DNA of 64,000 nucleotides from an uncultured Polaribacter sp. (GTDB lineage Bacteria > Bacteroidota > Bacteroidia > Flavobacteriales > Flavobacteriaceae), in NCBI RefSeq assembly GCF_947496195.1, contig NZ_CANMBY010000001.1, forward strand, positions 1,178,001 to 1,242,000. The letters are read 5' to 3'. The notes below the pieces were generated by a model. It saw only the letters and a list, made by a program, of their open reading frames with translations. It had not been told where the DNA came from and made no database searches. Positions 9,334 through 17,761 of this stretch are shown one piece after another. Positions within the stretch are counted from its first letter, which is position 1. Each line of letters opens with the position of its first letter. A program made the position numbers and the translations under genes.

Positions 9334-11958
9334 TTAAAAGCTATATTGTAATGTCATTGTTGTTGAACGACCAGAAATTGTTCTTGCTGCAGCTAAACCT
9401 CCAGCGATATTTCCATTTCCTTCTACTTCTGTAACACCTATAGTATCAAATAAATTGTTAGCATTAACACTTAAAGATAAGCCTTTAGTTAAGCTAACTT
9501 TTGCAACTGCATTTATATAAGCATAACCAGGCATTACTAGATCGTTATCATCTTGTGCAAATGATTTAGATGTTCCTAGAATTGTAATTCCTAAAAGGTG
9601 TTGTCTGCTAGCTCCAAAAGAATATGTTGGTGCTAAATTGTATACAAAATCTGCTTGTCTTCTTGGTTTGTTCCCTTTATTTACACCTCCATCAATTTCT
9701 GCTTTTGTATAAGTTACAGAACCATTTAAAGAAAATGCTCCAAAATTATATGCAGATTCTACTTCTAAACCTAAAGCTTTAAAAGGGTTACCTACAGTTC
9801 TATTTAATTCGTTACTTATGCCTTCATCTGTATTACTTAAAAAACCTGTAACATTTAAAACACCATTATCTAATCTCTTTTTTAAACCAACCTCAAATTG
9901 TGAAATTTCATCAAATTGCACATCTCCTAATCCATCTGCACCATAATTATTTCTATCTGCAGCTCTTCCTGAGGCACCTTTACTATATCTTCCAAAAACA
10001 GCAGCTCCGTCATTAATTTTATAATTTAAACCTGCAGAGAAAGAAACAAAATTATAATCATCACTTATTGCTTGTCCTGGGTTACCAGCTATTGTTGGGA
10101 TTGTTGATTCAAAAGGGCTAATAACACCATCACTGTTGTAATCAAAACCAATTAAGTCTCCATTTGCATCTACATTACTTAACTGACCAGAGTTAATAGT
10201 TCCGTTAACATTTACGTTTTCAAAACGAACGCTACCATCGAAGTTTAGTTTTTCAGATATTTTTGCATCAACACCAACATAAGGAGAATTTACATTATGT
10301 ACTGTGTTGTATTTTCTTTGACAACAATTACCCCATACAGGCTGGCCAAATGAATAAGCACCTCCTTGAGAAAAACCTTCAAAAATACCTAATCTAGCTG
10401 TTCCACCTCCTGCAACTTCAGAAATAGCAGAGCTCCATTGCCATCCTATTTTAGTATTTTGAGTTGCTGAGAACATACCTAAAGTAACTCCAATATTATC
10501 ATTAATTGATTTTGTAACTTTTACATCGCTAAAAAAGTTGCTTAAATCTTCGATAGTCACATCAAAATATCTAATATCTTGTGCTAATCCATTTGCTGGA
10601 TTAAAAGGTGAGCCATCTTGAAAAGTTAAAGCACCTGTTGCACCAGAAGCACCTCTTACTAGAGCTTCTATATCTGCTACTGTACCTACATTTGCTGTAA
10701 ATGGAGCATTCCATTGACCTGAATTATTTGAGTATCTTGCTTTTCCATTTACTTTCCAGTCATCACCTAAATCAAAAGAGAATTCTGCACCAACAGAAGC
10801 ACTTACAGGGTTGTTACCACTTCTCATGTCGTTTTGTGTAGGATTTCCGTCATAAACACTGTATGTATTTTGAATATTTACAGAATGTGGAGAATCTGAA
10901 GTAATATCAAAGCCTGGAAGATTTCCAAAAGTAGGATTAGAGTTTGTACCTGTAAGACTTACTGGCATTGGCATATACATTACAGATCTATCATTTAAAT
11001 ATTTAAAATATGTACGTATATAACCGTTTTTAAATTCTTTTGTTAGGTTAGCTTTTAATTGTCCTCCTTTATTACCTTGATAACCTATATTTCTTGGACC
11101 TTCACCTACGCGCATAAAACCACCAATATGATAATATAAACCTTCTGCAATTGGAGTACCATATTCAAAGTCTAATCTACTCGTTTGAAAATCTAAACCA
11201 TAAGTTGCACCAATAGTACCTCCTTCTGTTCTACCTGTCCTACTAATCATATTGATGATACCTGCAGGACCATTAGATGTTTGTGTTGAAGCAGAGCCTC
11301 CTCTGATAGCTTCTACTCTTCCAATATTATAGTCGATACGTAAGAAGTTATCTGCATTACCAAAAGATGTGTCTCCAAATAGCATAATAGGTAGTCCATC
11401 TTCTTGCAATTGTAAATATCTAGAACCACCTGATGAAACAGGTACACCACGTACGTTAAAGTTTGCATTACCTTCACCACCTGAAGATTCTGCTCGAATA
11501 CCAGGAATACTTCTAAAAAGTTCTCCAGCTGATCTTGGTGATGCTTGTTCTATTTGTTTAATACCTACAGTAGAAACAGAAATACTAGATTCTATTTTAG
11601 ACTTTGGGTTTACCACACCAGTAACAACAATTTCATCTAAAGATTGTGCATTTTCTTTTAAAATTATATCTAATTTTAAATTACCATTAATATTAATTTC
11701 TTTTTTAAAATTATCATAACCTATATAAGATGCGATAATTGTGTAAGTTCCGTTTGCAACATTCTTAATTTCGTAATTTCCGTCAAAATCTGTATTGGCA
11801 CCCTGTGAAGTTTCTTTTAAAAGAATGTTTACTCCAGGAATCAAATTACCATCTTGATCTTTAACATTACCCGAAATTGTTGATTGTGCAAATGATGCAG
11901 CTGTAAATAGTGTAAGCACTATTAAAGCAACAATTTTAAAGTGTATTTGTTTTTTCAT
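9334..11958 (-). CDS. TonB-dependent receptor of the sugar locus
   Basis: Outer-membrane TonB-dependent transporter of 874 residues. A signal peptide (about 1-24, ending SFAQ) is followed by a carboxypeptidase-regulatory-like domain (about 26-110, GNVKDQDGNLIPGVNILLKE), a plug domain with LFRSIPGIR and RIEAIRGG-like sequence (RVEAIRGGSAS), and a beta-barrel ending in an aromatic residue (TLQYSF). It is shorter than true SusC proteins (about 1,000 residues) and has no SusD lipoprotein partner next to it. The layout therefore resembles the TonB-receptor sucrose loci of xanthomonads more than a classical polysaccharide utilisation locus. It is divergent from the LacI-type gene, with two operators in the shared upstream region, so sugar-responsive control is likely. 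The substrate is inferred. Confidence 0.88.
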   Translation of the reverse strand: MKKQIHFKIVALIVLTLFTAASFAQSTISGNVKDQDGNLIPGVNILLKETSQGANTDFDGNYEIKNVANGTYTIIASYIGYDNFKKEININGNLKLDIILKENAQSLDEIVVTGVVNPKSKIESSISVSTVGIKQIEQASPRSAGELFRSIPGIRAESSGGEGNANFNVRGVPVSSGGSRYLQLQEDGLPIMLFGDTSFGNADNFLRIDYNIGRVEAIRGGSASTQTSNGPAGIINMISRTGRTEGGTIGATYGLDFQTSRLDFEYGTPIAEGLYYHIGGFMRVGEGPRNIGYQGNKGGQLKANLTKEFKNGYIRTYFKYLNDRSVMYMPMPVSLTGTNSNPTFGNLPGFDITSDSPHSVNIQNTYSVYDGNPTQNDMRSGNNPVSASVGAEFSFDLGDDWKVNGKARYSNNSGQWNAPFTANVGTVADIEALVRGASGATGALTFQDGSPFNPANGLAQDIRYFDVTIEDLSNFFSDVKVTKSINDNIGVTLGMFSATQNTKIGWQWSSAISEVAGGGTARLGIFEGFSQGGAYSFGQPVWGNCCQRKYNTVHNVNSPYVGVDAKISEKLNFDGSVRFENVNVNGTINSGQLSNVDANGDLIGFDYNSDGVISPFESTIPTIAGNPGQAISDDYNFVSFSAGLNYKINDGAAVFGRYSKGASGRAADRNNYGADGLGDVQFDEISQFEVGLKKRLDNGVLNVTGFLSNTDEGISNELNRTVGNPFKALGLEVESAYNFGAFSLNGSVTYTKAEIDGGVNKGNKPRRQADFVYNLAPTYSFGASRQHLLGITILGTSKSFAQDDNDLVMPGYAYINAVAKVSLTKGLSLSVNANNLFDTIGVTEVEGNGNIAGGLAAARTISGRSTTMTLQYSF

Positions 11959-12040
11959 TATAAATGTGAATTTAATAAAAAGTTAATTGTTTTTTTGATA
12001 AATGTATAATCCTAAAGAAATTAATTGAGAAAAAAACAAA

Positions 12041-12075
12041 TCGAAAACGTTTTCGAAAAACCGAAAACGTTTTCG
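12041..12075. promoter_or_regulatory. Tandem LacI-type operators
   Basis: Two palindromes, TCGAAAACGTTTTCGA (12041-12056) and CGAAAACGTTTTCG (12062-12075), have the central CG and symmetry typical of LacI/GalR-family sites. Their centres are exactly 20 bp apart, about two helical turns, so two dimers would bind the same face. They lie 83 bases upstream of the receptor start and 69 bases upstream of the regulator start, in a position to control both. On the receptor side, TACATTTA (12008-12001 on the minus strand) is a one-mismatch -7 box downstream of the operators. Confidence 0.88.
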
Positions 12076-12143
12076 ATTTTGAAAATTTACTATATTTATG
12101 AGGTAAAAAAGTATATATTTACGTTAATAAAATTAAATCTACC

Positions 12144-13166
12144 TTGGTTACATTAAAACAAATTGCAGAAGAATTAGGTATTTCTGTAGCTACAGTTTCT
12201 AAAGCTTTAAAAGAGTATTCAGATGTCAGTAAAAGAACAAGAGTATTAGTTAGAGAAACAGCACATAGATTAAATTACAAACCAAATTCTTTTGCAGTTA
12301 ATTTAAGAACTAAAGAATCTAAAACCATAGGTATTATTATACCTGAAATTGTTCACCACTTTTTTTCTAGTGTAATAAAGGGTATTGTTTCGCAAGCAGA
12401 GAAAAAAGGATATTTAGTAATTATGTTACAGTCTAATGAATCTTATGATTTAGAAAAAAAACAATTAGATTTATTAATAAGTAAGAGAGTAGATGGTATA
12501 TTAATTTCTTTAGCAAACGGCACTGGAAATTTTGATCATATTAAAAATGTAATTTCGCAAGATATACCACTAGTAATGTTTGATAAAATTGCTAAAGTTG
12601 TAAATTGTTCTAAAGTTATTATTGATGATAGAAAAGCTGCTTATATGGCTACACAATACCTAATAAATATAGGTTGTAAAAAAATTGCCCATTTTAGAGG
12701 ACCACTTTTGCCTCAGAATTCTATAGATAGGTTTTTAGGATACAAGCAAGCGTTATTAGATAATAACATTACATATGATTCTTCTTTAGTGTATATTAAT
12801 GAGTGCAGTGATAAAAGTTTTGAAGAAGGTAAAAAGAACGCCAAACAATTATTAAAAGATCATAAAGATGTTGATGGTATTTTTATTAATACAGATTTGG
12901 TTGCTATTGGTGCAATGACTCTATTTTTAGAAAAAGGTATTAAAATACCAGAGCAAATAAATATTGTTGGATTTAGTAATTGGTTTATGTCTTCTGTAAT
13001 TTCTCCTTCTTTAACAACTGTAGATCAACCAGGTTTTAAAATGGGAAAAAAAGCTTTCAAAATTTTATATAAAGAAATGATGGCTAAGAAAAAAAACAAA
13101 AACTTTGACTATAAACAAGTTGTTTTAGATACAGAATTAGTAATTAGAGACTCTACAAATAATTAG
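12144..13166 (+). CDS. LacI-family transcriptional regulator
   Basis: A 340-residue LacI/GalR-type regulator. An N-terminal helix-turn-helix ([19 protein letters not shown], about residues 4-22) and hinge ([14 protein letters not shown]) precede a periplasmic-binding-protein-like sugar sensor domain ([20 protein letters not shown], later [16 protein letters not shown] and [20 protein letters not shown]). The start is a TTG, the only reasonable initiator upstream of the HTH. It is divergent from the receptor gene and probably binds the two palindromes between them, controlling both. The effector is presumably sucrose or a breakdown product. Whether it represses or activates cannot be read from the sequence. 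Its stop overlaps the convergent queG stop region by four bases. Confidence 0.93.
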   Translation: MVTLKQIAEELGISVATVSKALKEYSDVSKRTRVLVRETAHRLNYKPNSFAVNLRTKESKTIGIIIPEIVHHFFSSVIKGIVSQAEKKGYLVIMLQSNESYDLEKKQLDLLISKRVDGILISLANGTGNFDHIKNVISQDIPLVMFDKIAKVVNCSKVIIDDRKAAYMATQYLINIGCKKIAHFRGPLLPQNSIDRFLGYKQALLDNNITYDSSLVYINECSDKSFEEGKKNAKQLLKDHKDVDGIFINTDLVAIGAMTLFLEKGIKIPEQINIVGFSNWFMSSVISPSLTTVDQPGFKMGKKAFKILYKEMMAKKKNKNFDYKQVVLDTELVIRDSTNN

Positions 13167-14083
13167 TTTTTTAAAAATCGAATATTTCTTTGCAAACCTG
13201 CAAACTTTGTTCTTTTTACTGCAGATTTTTTAAAGACTTTTTTAAACGTTTCTTCTGTAATTTCTTCCCAATCTTTTTTACTAAAATTTAATAGCTCTTC
13301 TTTAGGATGAAATAAAGACTCTTTATGAGGTTTTGAGAAACGATTCCAAGGACAAACATCTTGGCAAATATCGCAACCAAACATCCAATCATCCATTTTA
13401 TCTTTAAATTGATTGGGGATGTTGTCTTTTAATTCGATAGTTAAATAAGAAATGCACTTACTACCATCTATTGTGTTATTTGGTAAAATGGCTTCTGTTG
13501 GGCAAGCATCTATACATTTAGTGCAAGTACCACAATGATTTGTGGTTGTTGGATGGTCATAATCTAATTCTAAATCAATAATTAATTCAGCTAGAAAGAA
13601 ATAAGATCCTTTTTGTTTTTGAATCAGTAGAGAGTGTTTGCCATTAAAACCCAAACCAGCTTTTTCTGCCCAAGCACGTTCTAAAACAGGTGCAGAATCT
13701 ACAAAACAACGACCAGAAACTTCTCCTATTTCATCATTTATACTTTGTAGTAATTCTCGAAGTTTTGTTTTAATAATATGATGATAATCTTCACCATAAG
13801 CATATTTTGATATTTTATAACTATCAGAGTTTTGTTCTTCTTTAGGGTAATAATTAAATGAAAGAGAAATCACTGATTTTGCATCATCTACCAATAAACG
13901 TGGATCTAAGCGTTTGTCAAAATGATTTTCTAGATATTGCATTTTGCCTTGAAAACCATTTTTTAGCCATTCTTCTAATCTTGGGGCTTCCTCTTCTAGA
14001 AACTCAGCTTTGGCTATACCACAATCTAAAAAACCCAAACGTTTGGCTTCTTTTTTAATAAATTGTGAGTAATATTTTTTCAT
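13163..14083 (-). CDS. queG: Epoxyqueuosine reductase QueG
   Basis: Last step of queuosine synthesis in tRNA: reduction of epoxyqueuosine to queuosine, using cobalamin and two [4Fe-4S] clusters. The C-terminal half shows the ferredoxin-like motifs [16 protein letters not shown] and [11 protein letters not shown]. The N-terminal part has [14 protein letters not shown] and the family segment [21 protein letters not shown] place the start at the ATG 14083 ([18 protein letters not shown]). A start 24 bases further upstream is possible in frame but lies upstream of the predicted promoter (-7 box 14099-14092). The predicted protein is 306 residues, the normal length. Confidence 0.95.
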   Translation of the reverse strand: MKKYYSQFIKKEAKRLGFLDCGIAKAEFLEEEAPRLEEWLKNGFQGKMQYLENHFDKRLDPRLLVDDAKSVISLSFNYYPKEEQNSDSYKISKYAYGEDYHHIIKTKLRELLQSINDEIGEVSGRCFVDSAPVLERAWAEKAGLGFNGKHSLLIQKQKGSYFFLAELIIDLELDYDHPTTTNHCGTCTKCIDACPTEAILPNNTIDGSKCISYLTIELKDNIPNQFKDKMDDWMFGCDICQDVCPWNRFSKPHKESLFHPKEELLNFSKKDWEEITEETFKKVFKKSAVKRTKFAGLQRNIRFLKN

Positions 14084-14091
14084 GATAGGAG

Positions 14092-14125
14092 CAAAATTAA
14101 GAAACAATTGTATCTTGTTTCACAA
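14092..14125 (-). promoter_or_regulatory. Promoter of queG
   Basis: On the minus strand, TTG (14125-14123) is followed after 23 bases by TAATTTTG (14099-14092). The ATG at 14083 lies only eight bases downstream, so the transcript would have almost no leader. Confidence 0.6.
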
Positions 14126-14155
14126 ATATTTAAGAATTACGAGTAACAATTGGTT

Positions 14156-14163
14156 TATGTTTG
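14156..14163 (+). promoter_or_regulatory. -7 element of the DUF5686 gene
   Basis: TATGTTTG is a perfect TAnnTTTG box 23 bases upstream of the ATG at 14187. It argues against the in-frame starts further upstream. No clear TTG occurs at the expected -33 distance. Confidence 0.5.
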
Positions 14164-14186
14164 CGTCTATCAATAAAAACCAACCT

Positions 14187-16658
14187 ATGCAAAAACTATT
14201 TTCTCTGTTTGTTTTGTTTTTCAGTATTGCTATTACAGCGCAAGTAAAAGGAAAAATTACAGATATAAAAAATGAGCCACTTTCTTTTGTTAGTATTTAT
14301 CTTAATGGTACTGTAACAGGTACAACTTCTAACGATAATGGTAATTATGTTTTAGAGATAAATAAAATAGGAACCTACAGTATTGTGTTTCAATATTTAG
14401 GATATAAAACACTTAAAAAAGAAGTAAAGATTAACAGTCTTCCTTTTGAATTAAATGTAGTTTTAGAAGAAGAAAAAGTAGAGTTGGCAGAATTTTCTAT
14501 TTCTACAAAAGACAATCCAGCAAATAGAATAATAAGAAATGTAATTGCTAACAAAGAAAAAAACACCAATAAATTTGCGAACTATAAGGCTAAGTTTTAT
14601 TCTAGAGGTTTGTACAGAATAAAAGACGCTCCAGAAAAATTTATGGGTCAAAATATGGGCGATTTTGGTGGAGGTCTAGATTCTACTAGAAGTGGTATTA
14701 TTTACCTTTCTGAAACGGTTTCTGAAATAAAATTTCAAAAAAAGCCTAAAAAATTTAAAGAAAAGATAATTGCTTCTAAAGTTTCAGGACGAGATAATGG
14801 TATAAGCTTTAATAGGGCAGAAGACGCAAATATTAATTTTTATGAAAATAGCGTGGAGTTTGGTAATGATTTAATTTCTCCTATTTCTACAAATGCATTC
14901 TCCTATTATAACTTTAAATTAGTTGGAACTTTTTATGATAAAAACGGAAAATTAATCAATAAAATAAAAGCGACTCCAAAAAGAAAAAACGATCGTGTTT
15001 TTGATGGAGATATTTATATTGTAGAAGATGATTGGGCTTTGTATGGAGTTGATGTTTCTGTGACTGGTGCCCAAGTTAACATACCTTTAGTTGATGTTTT
15101 AAAATTAAAACAAAACTATAATTATGCTAATGAAAATGATGCATGGGTTTTAATAAGTCAGAGTATAGATTTTAAAGTAAATTTCTTTGGGTTTAAATTT
15201 AATGGCCGTTTTTCGTCTGCTTATTCTGAGTATGATTTTACTCCTGATTTTAAAGAAAAAACCTTTACAAACGAGGTGTTAACTTTTGAAGATAAAGCTA
15301 CAGAAAAAGATAGTGTGTATTGGAATAATTTAAGACCTGTACCACTAACTCCAGAAGAAGTAAAAGATTATAAAATAAAAGACAGTATTAAAGTGGTTAG
15401 AGAATCTAAAACTTATTTAGATTCTGTAAATAAAATTCAAAATAAATTTAATCTTGTGGCTCCTTTAACAGGGTATACTTACAGAAACTCTTATGATAAA
15501 TGGTCTTTAAGTTTTAAAGGTTTAATAGATGAGTTAAGTTTTAATACGGTTCAGGGTTTTAATGCATCTTTAGGGTTTAGTTATTTTAAACAAGAAAATG
15601 ATAAAGGTAAATGGTGGAGTGTAGGTGCTGATGTTAATTATGGTTTATCTGATAAAAGAGCAAGACCAACTTTTTATTTTAGTAAAAAATGGGACAACAT
15701 TTCTAGACCAAGAATGACTATTTCTGGTGGTGTTACCATAAATCAGTTTAACAATAGAGAGCCTATTTTAAAATTAAATAACACGATTAGTTCTTTATTA
15801 TATAGGCAAAATTATATGAAGATTTATGAAAAAACCTTTGGTAGAATTGCATATTCAGAAGAAATAAGTAATGGGTTTTACTTTTCAACATCTTTAGAAT
15901 ATGCCAAAAGAACACCATTATTTAACACAACAAACTATTCTTTTGCTGCACAAAGTTCTAATGATCCTTTTACTTCTAACAATCCATTAGATAAAAACGA
16001 TTATACAAATGCAGCATTTACTGAGCATAATATTGCAACTTTAAATATTGGAACACGTTTTGTTTTTGGACAAAAATACTTGTCTTATCCTAATAGAAAA
16101 GTAAATATTGGTAATAGTAAATACCCAAGTTTAAGTCTTAATTACATTAAAAGATTTGGTGCAAGCGACAGTAGTTTAAATTCTGATGTATTTATCGCAA
16201 ATATTAGACAATATTTAGATGTTGGTAACTATGGAGACTTTATGTATAGTATTAGAGGTGGCGCTTTTTTAAAGAAAAAGAATATTGCTTTTATGGATAA
16301 TCTTCAAGCCAATGGAAATCAATTATTATTTCCTATTGATAGAGAATTAAATAGCTTTAATTTGCTAGAATATTATAAATATTATACAAATGATAAGTAT
16401 GCAGAGTTGCATACAGAGTATAATTTTAAAGGATTTATTTTAGGTAAAGTTCCGTTAATTAATAAATTAAATTTTCATTTAGTTACAGGAGCAAAAGTGC
16501 TTTTTATGGCTGATAAAAATCCATACTCAGAATATTCAATTGGTTTAAGTAACTTGGGCTTTGGTAAATGGAGGTTCTTAAGATTTGAGTATGTTAGAGC
16601 TAATTATGGTGGTGTTACAGAAGATGGTTTTGTGTTTAGACTTAGTTTATTTGAATAA
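14187..16658 (+). CDS. DUF5686 / carboxypeptidase-like regulatory domain outer-membrane protein
   Basis: An 823-residue protein of a family widespread in Bacteroidota. It has a signal peptide (MQKLFSLFVLFFSIAITAQ), a carboxypeptidase-regulatory-like beta-sandwich (about 20-105, VKGKITDIKNEPLSFVSIYL to YKTLKKEVKINS) and a long DUF5686 region whose C-terminal third looks like a beta-barrel with alternating aromatic strands, ending RLSLFE. No molecular function is established that I can name. The start at 14187 is chosen because it gives a clean signal peptide and lies just after the -7 box. moaD follows after seven bases on the same strand, so the two may share a transcript although no functional link is evident. 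Confidence 0.85.
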   Translation: MQKLFSLFVLFFSIAITAQVKGKITDIKNEPLSFVSIYLNGTVTGTTSNDNGNYVLEINKIGTYSIVFQYLGYKTLKKEVKINSLPFELNVVLEEEKVELAEFSISTKDNPANRIIRNVIANKEKNTNKFANYKAKFYSRGLYRIKDAPEKFMGQNMGDFGGGLDSTRSGIIYLSETVSEIKFQKKPKKFKEKIIASKVSGRDNGISFNRAEDANINFYENSVEFGNDLISPISTNAFSYYNFKLVGTFYDKNGKLINKIKATPKRKNDRVFDGDIYIVEDDWALYGVDVSVTGAQVNIPLVDVLKLKQNYNYANENDAWVLISQSIDFKVNFFGFKFNGRFSSAYSEYDFTPDFKEKTFTNEVLTFEDKATEKDSVYWNNLRPVPLTPEEVKDYKIKDSIKVVRESKTYLDSVNKIQNKFNLVAPLTGYTYRNSYDKWSLSFKGLIDELSFNTVQGFNASLGFSYFKQENDKGKWWSVGADVNYGLSDKRARPTFYFSKKWDNISRPRMTISGGVTINQFNNREPILKLNNTISSLLYRQNYMKIYEKTFGRIAYSEEISNGFYFSTSLEYAKRTPLFNTTNYSFAAQSSNDPFTSNNPLDKNDYTNAAFTEHNIATLNIGTRFVFGQKYLSYPNRKVNIGNSKYPSLSLNYIKRFGASDSSLNSDVFIANIRQYLDVGNYGDFMYSIRGGAFLKKKNIAFMDNLQANGNQLLFPIDRELNSFNLLEYYKYYTNDKYAELHTEYNFKGFILGKVPLINKLNFHLVTGAKVLFMADKNPYSEYSIGLSNLGFGKWRFLRFEYVRANYGGVTEDGFVFRLSLFE

Positions 16659-16665
16659 TTAATCT

Positions 16666-16908
16666 ATGAATATTAAGGTTTTGTTTTTTGGAATTACAAC
16701 AGATTTAACTGGTGAACAAGAAGTTGTTTTACAAGTAAATGAGGAACTTTCTATAAATGACTTTAAATCTATTTTAAAAGAAAAATATAGCAACTTAGAA
16801 CATTTAGATACTTACGCTTTAGCTGTTAACGAAGCATATGTAAGTTATGATATTTTTCTAAAACCTAATGATGTTGTAGCAATTATTCCACCAGTTTCTG
16901 GAGGTTAA
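16666..16908 (+). CDS. moaD: Molybdopterin synthase small subunit MoaD
   Basis: A ubiquitin-fold sulfur carrier, 80 residues, ending in the required Gly-Gly (IIPPVSGG). The C-terminal glycine is thiocarboxylated and donates sulfur to cyclic pyranopterin monophosphate in molybdopterin synthase, together with MoaE. The core NDVVAIIPPVSGG is diagnostic. A ThiS carrier for thiamine is the alternative, but moaE lies only 340 bases downstream. The stop codon abuts the stop of the convergent DUF3817 gene with no bases between them. Confidence 0.93.
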   Translation: MNIKVLFFGITTDLTGEQEVVLQVNEELSINDFKSILKEKYSNLEHLDTYALAVNEAYVSYDIFLKPNDVVAIIPPVSGG

Positions 16909-17181
16909 TTATCTTAAATATTTTTTATCTACATAAAAAGTACCAAAAGGTATTATTGCACAAAGTAAGATTATTGTAAAAGATTTAGAATCCCATTTCA
17001 TTTCTTTTCTTAATACAATTGCTAAGACAATATATAGCATAAAAAGAATTCCATGTGGCATTCCTAACATTTTTACATAGGCTTCATTACCTTGTAAGTA
17101 TTTTATTGGAGTTGCAATAAAAAGTAATAATAAGTAAGAAACACCTTCTAAAAAACTAATGATTCTAAATGCAGTTTTCAT
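16909..17181 (-). CDS. DUF3817 small integral membrane protein
   Basis: A 90-residue membrane protein with three predicted transmembrane segments (about 5-25, 38-60, 68-85). The N-terminal FRIISFLEGVSYLLLLFIATPIKY-type sequence (FRIISFLEGVSYLLLLFIA in part), an internal HGILFMLYIVLAI and ...GTFYVDKKYL match the DUF3817/YdzA-like family of unknown function. It lies in reverse orientation between moaD and moaE, splitting the pair. Confidence 0.8.
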   Translation of the reverse strand: MKTAFRIISFLEGVSYLLLLFIATPIKYLQGNEAYVKMLGMPHGILFMLYIVLAIVLRKEMKWDSKSFTIILLCAIIPFGTFYVDKKYLR

Positions 17182-17202
17182 ATTCTAAATCAAAAAAATA
17201 AA

Positions 17203-17237
17203 TTGTGACAAAGATACGTGCTGAATTGTTATTTTTG
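17203..17237 (+). promoter_or_regulatory. Promoter of moaE
   Basis: TTG (17203-17205) and TATTTTTG (17230-17237), 24 bases apart. The -7 box is perfect and ends seven bases before the moaE ATG, so the message may be nearly leaderless. Confidence 0.6.
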
Positions 17238-17244
17238 CGTTAAT

Positions 17245-17667
17245 ATGATAAGAACTTCTATAAAAATATCATCCCAAAAATTAGATGTAAAAGAATGCTA
17301 TTCTTTTGTAGAAGATGATGCATGTGGAGGTATAACAGCATTTATTGGTACTGTTAGAAATGACACACAAGGCAAAGAGGTACTTCAGCTAGATTTTTCT
17401 ACGTATAAACCAATGGCAATTAAAGAAATGCAAAAAATTGCTGACAAAGCATTAGAGAAATTTGATATTAAAAAAATTGCCATTCATCATGCAGAGGGTA
17501 TGTTACAAATAGGTGATATACCAGTAATTATTACTGTTTCTGCAAAGCACAGAAAAGCTGCATTTTTAGCTTGTGAATTTGCTATAGATACTTTAAAAGA
17601 AACTGTACCAATTTGGAAAAAAGAATATTTTTCTGATGGTGAAGTTTGGGTAAATGCACATCCTTAG
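17245..17667 (+). CDS. moaE: Molybdopterin synthase catalytic subunit MoaE
   Basis: Large subunit of molybdopterin synthase, which inserts two sulfurs into precursor Z using thiocarboxylated MoaD. Predicted length is 140 residues, normal for MoaE. Family sequence includes CGGITAFIGTVRN, the helix LDFSTYKPMAIKEMQ, HAEGMLQIGDIPVII and ETVPIWKKEYF with the conserved active-site lysines. I choose ATG 17245 (MIRTSIKIS). An in-frame start 27 bases upstream lies before the -7 element. Other molybdenum cofactor genes are not in the window. Confidence 0.95.
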   Translation: MIRTSIKISSQKLDVKECYSFVEDDACGGITAFIGTVRNDTQGKEVLQLDFSTYKPMAIKEMQKIADKALEKFDIKKIAIHHAEGMLQIGDIPVIITVSAKHRKAAFLACEFAIDTLKETVPIWKKEYFSDGEVWVNAHP

Positions 17668-17719
17668 TTGTTAGATTGCAGACGGTATTTATTTGTAATT
17701 AAGAAATATTGTCATTTTT

Positions 17720-17761
17720 GCTAACTGCTAACTGCTAACTGCTAACTGCTAACTGCTAACT
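17720..17761. repeat. Heptanucleotide tandem repeat (GCTAACT x6)
   Basis: Six perfect copies of GCTAACT cover 17720-17761. The minus-strand copies (AGTTAGC) encode the last residues and the stop codon of ctaA, so its C-terminus (VSS and stop) is read from the repeat. Copy-number change downstream of the stop would not alter the protein. It could arise by slipped-strand replication. Confidence 0.95.

Noticed and set aside
11369..11719. A 116-codon plus-strand frame inside the receptor gene
   Set aside because: It is antisense to the conserved plug domain and has no recognisable protein features.
14082..14186. N-terminal extension of the DUF5686 protein
   Set aside because: It spans the -7 box and would bury the signal peptide; the ATG at 14187 fits better.
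17720..17761. Possible CRISPR-like repeat
   Set aside because: Units are 7 bases with no spacers; it is a simple tandem repeat.
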